Source: Solirubrobacteraceae bacterium
GTDB lineage: Bacteria > Actinomycetota > Thermoleophilia > Solirubrobacterales > Solirubrobacteraceae
NCBI GenBank assembly: GCA_025935735.1
Contig: JAICUS010000187.1
Span: 1-9,801 of the forward strand
Direction: 5' to 3'
DNA: 9,801 nt
The position numbers and the translations under genes are program-made. Under the pieces are notes generated by a model that was not told the DNA's origin, did not search any database, and worked only from the letters and a program-made list of their open reading frames with translations. Position 1 is the stretch's first letter; the number at the start of each line of letters is the position of its first letter. Below are positions 4,744-9,801 of the stretch, in pieces.

Positions 4744-7700
4744 CACGGCACCTGCGTGCAGGACTTGCGGGCCAGCTTGCCGCTCAGCGGCAGCGGGGCG
4801 CTGTAGAGGTTTCGCCCGAGCGTCGGCGTCTCCGAGCCGGCGTTGTAGCCGCCGGTGGCGTCGGGCGTCAGCTGCTCGCCGAAGTAGTAGTCGCCCACGC
4901 CGAGCTTGACGGTCTGGTTGCGCAGGCCGCAGCCGAAGCCCCACTGGTTCATCTCGATCGTGTGCGTGTAGCCGAGGTTGTGCATGCCGATCGACCACTC
5001 GGCCACCCAGCCCTCGTTGGTCCCGCTCGTCGTGCCCAGCATGTCGGCGTCGGCGCCCGCGCCGAGGCCGAGGCCGAGCTCGGCGCAGCCGCTGAAGCCC
5101 TTGCTGTCGGCGCACAGCGACCCGCCGCCGCCGATCCCGAAGTAGCCCGAGAAGTTCAGGCAGAACAGGCCGCTGGGGTCGCGGTTGTCGACCGGGTCGC
5201 CCGCCGCGTAGGCGTAGAGCCCGAGCGGGCTCCCGGTGAACAGGGTCGGGTCGCGCTCCGCGAAGCGCCCCGCCGCCGGGTCGTAGTCGCGCAGGCCGAA
5301 GCGCACCAGCCCGGTCACCGGGTCCTCGATGCCGCCGGCGAAGCCGATCGGCAGCGAGAACGACGCGTCGCTCTGCGGGGCGCCGGGGTCGCTGTCGGCG
5401 ACCACGCGGCCGAACGCGTCGTGGTTGAAGCGGCGCACGACCGTGCCGTCGAGCTTGGCGACGAGCCGCGGCGTCCCGACCTGGTCGGTGGCGACGAGGT
5501 AGCGCGTGCCGCCGCGGTCGAGCCCGAACAGCAGGCCGTCGTCGTCGTAGAAGTAGGTCGTCAGCGTGCCGGCCTGGTCGGTCGTGGCGGTGACCTGGAA
5601 CGGGTCGCTCGGGTTGCCGTAGAGGAAGCTCGTCGCCGCGGCCCCGTCGGCGCGGTGGACGAGGCGGCCGAACGCGTCGTAGTCGTAGGCGAGGTCGTGG
5701 CCGCCCGCGGCGGCGTGCACGAGGTCGCCGCGCGCGTCGTAGCCGAAGCTGTCCCCGCCGCGCGCGGTCATGAAGCCCGCGTCGTCGTAGCCGTAGCTCG
5801 TGCCGTCGCGCGTGACGACGCGGTCGTTGTCGTCGTAGGTGGCGATCTGCGCGGCGCCGCCGTCGTAGCGCGCCGAGGTGCGGTTGCCGTCGGCGTCGTA
5901 GGCGTACTGCTCGACCGTCGCGCCCGCCTCGGTCACCTTCAACAGGTTGCCGCTCCCGTCGTAGACGTAGTCGTAGGTGCGCAGCGTCCCGTTGACGGTC
6001 TCGCGGCGCTCGCTCACCCGGCCGGCGGCGTCGCGGGTGATCCCGAGCTGGTAGGCGGTCCCGAGCGTGCGGTCCTGAGCGTCGGCGAGCGCGTCATAGC
6101 CGATGGCGAGCGTCGCCGCCCCGTCCGCGGCGTCGGAGTACTTGGTCGGCTGCCCGGTCTGCGGGCTGCGCGCGATCGTCCACGGCCCCAGCGAGGTGGT
6201 CAGCAGGTCGGCGTCGCGACCGATCGCGTAGCTGCGGTGCGCCGAGGCGGCGTCGACCTGCATGGACGCGGCCATCAGGTCGTCGTTGGCGGTGTAGGTG
6301 AACGTCCCCGCGGCGGCGCCGGTGAAGGCCTGCGTGAGCGGCAGGGCGCCGTCGTAAGTCAGTCCCAGGGTCTGCGTCGGGCCGGCGGCGCTCGCGAGGC
6401 GGTCCGTCGCGCCGGCGTAGGCGAAGTCCGCGGCGGCGCCGTCCGGGCCCTGGGTGCTGATCGACGACAGCCTGCCGCCGGCGTCGTAGTGCTGGGTCAT
6501 GCTCGTGCCGTTGGGCAGCGACGTCGTGTCCAGCGAGCGGTTGGCCGTGTACGTGCGGTGATACGGAGCCGTGGCGCCGGGCGCCGTGACCGTCAGCGGC
6601 TGGTCGTCGGCGGTCGCGGCCAGCGCGTAGTGCGGGCCGCCGGGCAGCGTGACGCCGGTCCGGTTGCCGTTGCCGTCGTAGGCGAAGCTCCACTGGCGCG
6701 CGCCCGACGTGAGCGTGCCGACCCGGTCCGCGGCGTCGTAGCCGCGCGTGACGCTGTCGCCCGCGGCGTCGGTCGTGGTCGTCGGGCGGCCCTGCGCGTC
6801 GTAGGCGAACGTCTCGTGGCGGCTGCCCTGCGCGACGCTCGAAAGCCGGCCGTCGTCGTCGTAGGTCGCGGCGATCGGCGTGACCCCCGCGGCCGGCGTG
6901 ACGCTGACCGGGCGCCCGAGCGCGTCCAGCGCGATCGACCGGTGGCGCCCGGCCGGCGTGGTGAGCGAGATCGTCCCGCCGCCCGTGCCCGCCGCCGTGT
7001 AGCTCTGCGTGGTGGCACGGCCGTTGATCGTGACGACGTCGGTGCGCGCGGTGAGCGCGTTGAGGTCCGTGAAGCTCTCGCTGCGGGTCGCGGTGGCGGT
7101 CCGCGTGCGCCCGCCGGGGGTGGTGACGGTCTCGGAGGCGACGTAGGGCAGCTGCATCCCGAAGCGCGGGTCCGGCGCCAGCACGACCTTGCGGGTCGTT
7201 CCGTCGGGCGCCGTGTTGGTGACCGACCCATCGGTGTCGTAGAGCGTCGTGGCGCGGCCGCCGTCCGGATCCGTGACGGTGAACCGGTAGCTGCCGTCCG
7301 GCCGGGCCTCGGTCGCGTACGTCGTCGCCCGGCCGGCGTCGGTGATCTCGACCTGCCATGCGCCCGGCCCGGTGTCGGTGCGCTCGAGGGTCTTGGTGTC
7401 GCCGCCGGCGTTGACGTCGGCGGTCAGCCGGCCGCCCGCGTCGTAGGTGAAGCTGTGGTGGCCGCCGCGCGGGTCGGTCAGCCCGGTCAGCAGGCCGCCG
7501 GACCCGTACGCGAGCGTCGTCTCCAGCCCGCCGGGGGCGGTCAGCGACGACAGGTAGCCGCTCCCGTCGCGGCCGAGCGTCGTCGTCTGCCCGCCGCGGG
7601 CGACCAGCGCGGTCGCGTGGCCCGCGCCGTCGCGCTGGACCGTGAGCAGCGGCGCGGACGGGGCGGTGGCGCGCAGCGAGGACGGGTCGTCGACGCGCGC

Positions 7701-9801
7701 CAAGCGCCCGGCGCCGTCGTAGGTGAGCTGGTACAGCGTCGCGCCCGTCAGCGCCTCGTGGACGCGCAGCAGCCGGCCGGACGGCGAGAACTCGTCGATC
7801 GCGTCGCCGCCCGGCGTCGGGACGGGGACGTTGCCGGAACCGAAGCCCGGCCCGGGTGAGGCGATCCGCCAGACGCGCTGGCCGTTGGGCTGATAGCCGC
7901 CGATCTGGGAGAACGCGATCCGCCCGTCGGCCTGCACCGCGACGCCCTCCGGGCCGCTCGGGATGCTGTGGTAGTCCAGCTGCGCGGCCGCCGCCGACAG
8001 GCCGTCGGCGGCCAGTGCGGTGCCGCCGCCGGCGACGGTGGAGATGATCCCGTCGGTGCCGACCATGCGGACGCGGCTGTCGCCCGTGTCGGCGATCAGC
8101 ACCGCGCCCTCGGGGCTGGCGGTGACCTTCTCGGGGCGCGACAGGTGCGCGGTCGCCGCGGGCTCGCCGTCGCCGATGCCGGTCACCGGGGCGCCGCCGC
8201 CCGCGAGCGTGTCGATGACGCCGTCGAGCGTGACGCGGCGCACGCGGTCGTTGTCGGTGTCGGCGATGAGGAGGTCGCCGTCGCGGTCCAGCGCGACGCC
8301 GCGCGGCGCGCGCAGCCTGGCGGAGAGCGCGGCGCCGCCGTCCCCTGAAAAGCCCGGGCTGCCGGTGCCCGCGACGGTGGCGATCCGGCCGCCGGTGCCG
8401 ATCGCGCGCACGCGGTCGTGGCCGGTGTCGGCGATGTAGACGGCGCCGTCCGGGGCGACCGCGACGCCCATCGGCGCCGACAGCCGGGCAGACGTCCCGG
8501 CGCCGCCGTCGCCGAGCCCGTCGGCCGGCCCGCCGCCCCCGGCGACGGTGCTGATCGTCCCGCCCGGGGAGATCCGGCGGACGCGGTTGGCGCCGGTGTC
8601 GGCGACGTAGACGGAGCCGTCGGCGGCGACCGCGACGTCGCGAGGCTGCGAGAGCCGCGCGGCCGTGGCGGGGCCGCCGTCGCCGGCGAAGCCGTAGACG
8701 CCGGTCCCCGCGATCGTGGTGATCGTGCCCGCCGCGCTGACCCGCCGGATGCGGTTGTTGTCGCTGTCGGCGATGACGATGGCGCCGTCGGGCGCGGCGG
8801 CGATGCCGCGCGGCGCGTAGAGGGCGGCCGAGGTACCCGGGCCGCCCTCGCCGCTGAAGCCCCCGACGCCGATCCCGGCGAGGGTGTCGAGGACGTCGAG
8901 GACGGCGGGCGTCGCCGTGCCGGTCTGGCCGTCGCCCGTCAGCAGCGTGTGCGACTGCGGGTCGTAGGAGTCGAGCACGGACAGCCCCCAGCCGTCGATC
9001 GGGCCGAGCGCGGGCGCGAACAGCCCGACGTCGGCGTCCGCCCACACGGTGTAGGTCAGGCCCGAGCGGCTCGCGTCCAGCCCGAAGCCGGAGAACATCG
9101 CCCACGAAGACGACGGGAGCTCGCCGCCCGGCACCGCCGGGACGCCCGGGAGCGTGCCGACGGCCTGCTGATAGACCGCCTGGTACTTGAAGCCGACGCG
9201 CACGTGCGCGGTCACCCCGCCCACCAGGCGGCGCCCATAGGCGTCGAGGCCGTCCCAGACGTACGTGTAGCGCTCGCCCGGCGTCAGGTCTGAGACGGGG
9301 AACTCCTTGTCGACCGCGCGCCCGGCGATCCGGATCTCGACTTCGACGGCCTGCAGGCCCGCGGACGCGGGCGGCAGCGTCGAGTCGAGCGGGATCGTGA
9401 TCGTCCGGTGGACCGCCCCCGCCCCGGGCATCGTCCCCGAGAGGTAGGTCAGGCGGAACGGCGTGCCGTCGACCGGCTCGCTCTCCCCGAGCTCCTGCGT
9501 CGTGCAGTGGATCACCGAGCCCTTGTCGCACGGCCCCATGCACAGCTGGAGCAGCGACGTGCAGCCGCCGGCGGGCGGGCCGCCGTTGGGCGCGACCGCG
9601 TCGGACGACGGCCCGTAGGGCAGGTTGTGGTCCCAGATCGTGAAGTGGCGGATCACCATCCGCCAGAGCTTCGCCCCGGGCGGATAGAGACCGGCGAGCG
9701 TCGCCCGCTCGGCGTCGGTGACGCCGAACCGCGCGTACAGCTCGGGGTGCGCCGCGCCGTCGCCCGCGAGGTCGAGGTCCGCCCTCCCGCCGGTGATCGA
9801 G
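4740..9801 (-). CDS. Giant RHS/YD-repeat protein with NHL propeller (5' end outside window)
   Basis: The visible part has 1686 residues and is open at the right edge. The frame continues through the ATG at 9659 into family-typical sequence (ITDAERATL-like FGVTDAERATLAGLYPPG), so that ATG is internal. In order it contains a PWDHNLPYGP-type segment (here IWDHNLPYGPSSDA) and a cysteine-bearing IHCTTQELGE region. A beta-sandwich-like domain (about 9470-9150) and six NHL units (7863-8888) follow. YD repeats (about 5293-7793) and an RHS core with RFGLRDYDPAAGRFAERDP (near 5250-5300) come next, then PVDNRDPSGL (5195-5166) and a 142-residue C-terminal domain. The architecture resembles teneurins and bacterial RHS/TcC proteins, whose YD repeats form a closed shell holding a C-terminal effector that is cut off at the PxxxxDPxGL motif. 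It is probably secreted or surface-bound, though the signal region is outside the window. It is first in a coupled pair with the secreted beta-repeat protein. Whether it carries a toxin is unproven. Confidence 0.93.
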   Translation of the reverse strand, partial: SITGGRADLDLAGDGAAHPELYARFGVTDAERATLAGLYPPGAKLWRMVIRHFTIWDHNLPYGPSSDAVAPNGGPPAGGCTSLLQLCMGPCDKGSVIHCTTQELGESEPVDGTPFRLTYLSGTMPGAGAVHRTITIPLDSTLPPASAGLQAVEVEIRIAGRAVDKEFPVSDLTPGERYTYVWDGLDAYGRRLVGGVTAHVRVGFKYQAVYQQAVGTLPGVPAVPGGELPSSSWAMFSGFGLDASRSGLTYTVWADADVGLFAPALGPIDGWGLSVLDSYDPQSHTLLTGDGQTGTATPAVLDVLDTLAGIGVGGFSGEGGPGTSAALYAPRGIAAAPDGAIVIADSDNNRIRRVSAAGTITTIAGTGVYGFAGDGGPATAARLSQPRDVAVAADGSVYVADTGANRVRRISPGGTISTVAGGGGPADGLGDGGAGTSARLSAPMGVAVAPDGAVYIADTGHDRVRAIGTGGRIATVAGTGSPGFSGDGGAALSARLRAPRGVALDRDGDLLIADTDNDRVRRVTLDGVIDTLAGGGAPVTGIGDGEPAATAHLSRPEKVTASPEGAVLIADTGDSRVRMVGTDGIISTVAGGGTALAADGLSAAAAQLDYHSIPSGPEGVAVQADGRIAFSQIGGYQPNGQRVWRIASPGPGFGSGNVPVPTPGGDAIDEFSPSGRLLRVHEALTGATLYQLTYDGAGRLARVDDPSSLRATAPSAPLLTVQRDGAGHATALVARGGQTTTLGRDGSGYLSSLTAPGGLETTLAYGSGGLLTGLTDPRGGHHSFTYDAGGRLTADVNAGGDTKTLERTDTGPGAWQVEITDAGRATTYATEARPDGSYRFTVTDPDGGRATTLYDTDGSVTNTAPDGTTRKVVLAPDPRFGMQLPYVASETVTTPGGRTRTATATRSESFTDLNALTARTDVVTINGRATTQSYTAAGTGGGTISLTTPAGRHRSIALDALGRPVSVTPAAGVTPIAATYDDDGRLSSVAQGSRHETFAYDAQGRPTTTTDAAGDSVTRGYDAADRVGTLTSGARQWSFAYDGNGNRTGVTLPGGPHYALAATADDQPLTVTAPGATAPYHRTYTANRSLDTTSLPNGTSMTQHYDAGGRLSSISTQGPDGAAADFAYAGATDRLASAAGPTQTLGLTYDGALPLTQAFTGAAAGTFTYTANDDLMAASMQVDAASAHRSYAIGRDADLLTTSLGPWTIARSPQTGQPTKYSDAADGAATLAIGYDALADAQDRTLGTAYQLGITRDAAGRVSERRETVNGTLRTYDYVYDGSGNLLKVTEAGATVEQYAYDADGNRTSARYDGGAAQIATYDDNDRVVTRDGTSYGYDDAGFMTARGGDSFGYDARGDLVHAAAGGHDLAYDYDAFGRLVHRADGAAATSFLYGNPSDPFQVTATTDQAGTLTTYFYDDDGLLFGLDRGGTRYLVATDQVGTPRLVAKLDGTVVRRFNHDAFGRVVADSDPGAPQSDASFSLPIGFAGGIEDPVTGLVRFGLRDYDPAAGRFAERDPTLFTGSPLGLYAYAAGDPVDNRDPSGLFCLNFSGYFGIGGGGSLCADSKGFSGCAELGLGLGAGADADMLGTTSGTNEGWVAEWSIGMHNLGYTHTIEMNQWGFGCGLRNQTVKLGVGDYYFGEQLTPDATGGYNAGSETPTLGRNLYSAPLPLSGKLARKSCTQVPW
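4743..5168 (-). other. Variable C-terminal domain of the RHS protein, unrecognised
   Basis: These 142 residues follow the RHS core motif PVDNRDPSGL directly, the position of the polymorphic effector in RHS toxins. The first half is glycine-rich and amphipathic (FGIGGGGSLCADS, then AELGLGLGAGADADML). The second half has aromatic strand-like pieces (WVAEWSIGMHNLGYTH, NQWGFGCGLRNQTVKLGV). There are five cysteines, suggesting disulfides and an extracytoplasmic location. I see no HNH, ADP-ribosyltransferase, deaminase or other nuclease motif. The alternating Gly/hydrophobic pattern looks like beta structure rather than a catalytic fold. Confidence 0.6.
5293..7793 (-). repeat. YD-repeat array of the RHS protein
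   Basis: The translated segment consists of dozens of degenerate ~20-residue YD units of the form (Y/F)xYDxxGRLxxxxxxxG. Examples are YQLTYDGAGRL, HSFTYDAGGRLTADVNAGG, FAYDAQGRPTTTTDAAGD, YAYDADGNRTSARYDGG, YGYDDAGFMTARGGD and YDYDAFGRLVHRADG. In known structures such repeats wind into a hollow beta-shell. At DNA level this gives a recurring 'cgtcgtag' on the + strand (the reverse complement of Tyr-Asp codons). Confidence 0.9.
7863..8888 (-). repeat. Six NHL repeats (beta-propeller) inside the RHS protein
   Basis: Six consecutive ~56-residue units each begin with a (T/S)(L/I/V)AGxGxxGxxGDGG-like turn. They continue with a RLxxPxGVAVxxDGxxYIAD segment and end in a TGxxRVRRI strand. Units 1-5 are regular. 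Unit 6 is degenerate: the (I/V)AD(T/S) segment is replaced by AFSQIGGYQPNG. Six blades are enough for a closed NHL propeller. Period is about 165-171 bp. Confidence 0.9.

Noticed and set aside
4962..7859. A 965-codon open frame on the + strand opposite the RHS gene, and several 100-490-codon + frames opposite the secreted gene
   Set aside because: They are antisense shadows caused by GC-rich third positions and the repeated Tyr-Asp codons; their products are Arg/Val/Ala-rich strings with no family motifs, while the minus frame has clear domains.
7863..8888. The regular ~165-bp periodicity as a possible CRISPR or DNA-level satellite
   Set aside because: The period keeps the reading frame and encodes NHL units that diverge at the nucleotide level; it is protein-coding repetition, not a spacer array.
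6094..9543. An 1149-codon alternative frame on the same strand as the RHS gene
   Set aside because: It is a frame-shifted shadow of the RHS gene giving Arg/Asp/Gly low-complexity sequence with no domain, no ribosome site and no independent support.
9657..9659. ATG at 9659 as the true start of the RHS protein
   Set aside because: The frame continues upstream to the window edge with family-typical residues (FGVTDAERATL, YPPGAKLWR), and the ATG lies inside that conserved segment with no ribosome site.

Overview
The window is very GC-rich, with G or C at most third codon positions, and its protein-coding style is actinobacterial. The long NHL-plus-YD-repeat protein, the secreted beta-strand-repeat protein and the small duplicated YERxxxxR protein resemble proteins common in soil Thermoleophilia (Solirubrobacter/Conexibacter-like). 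That placement is inference: no taxonomic marker gene, rRNA or tRNA is present.

Left part (1-1475): a haloacid dehalogenase-type (HAD) gene runs leftward off the window edge. An alpha/beta hydrolase gene diverges from it, and their start regions lie within 40 bp of each other. A GC hairpin (1517-1540) separates the hydrolase from a leftward gene for a small two-helix membrane protein (1571-1876).

Middle part (1877-3104): a 293-bp spacer carries a near-perfect actinobacterial LexA (SOS) box. Next comes a rightward gene for a 122-residue protein made of two copies of a ~50-residue helical unit, ended by a strong terminator hairpin. Behind it lie two regulator remnants on the + strand: the recognition-helix end of a LuxR-type regulator, and the ligand-binding C-terminal domain of a TetR-type regulator without its DNA-binding half.

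Right part (2893-9801): almost all of it is one leftward transcription unit. A giant RHS/YD-repeat protein (at least 1686 residues, open at the right edge) contains a six-unit NHL propeller, a YD-repeat shell, an RHS core with the self-cleavage-type motif PVDNRDPSGL, and a 142-residue glycine/cysteine-rich C-terminal domain that I do not recognise. Its stop codon overlaps the GTG start of a secreted beta-strand-repeat protein (GTGA overlap), so the two are probably translated together. The second gene has no stop near its natural end and reads about 210 bp into the antisense strand of the TetR remnant, which suggests a 3' rearrangement.

The most interesting system is the RHS protein coupled to a secreted beta-repeat protein where a toxin-immunity pair might be expected. 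I see no CRISPR array, insertion sequence, tRNA or rRNA.
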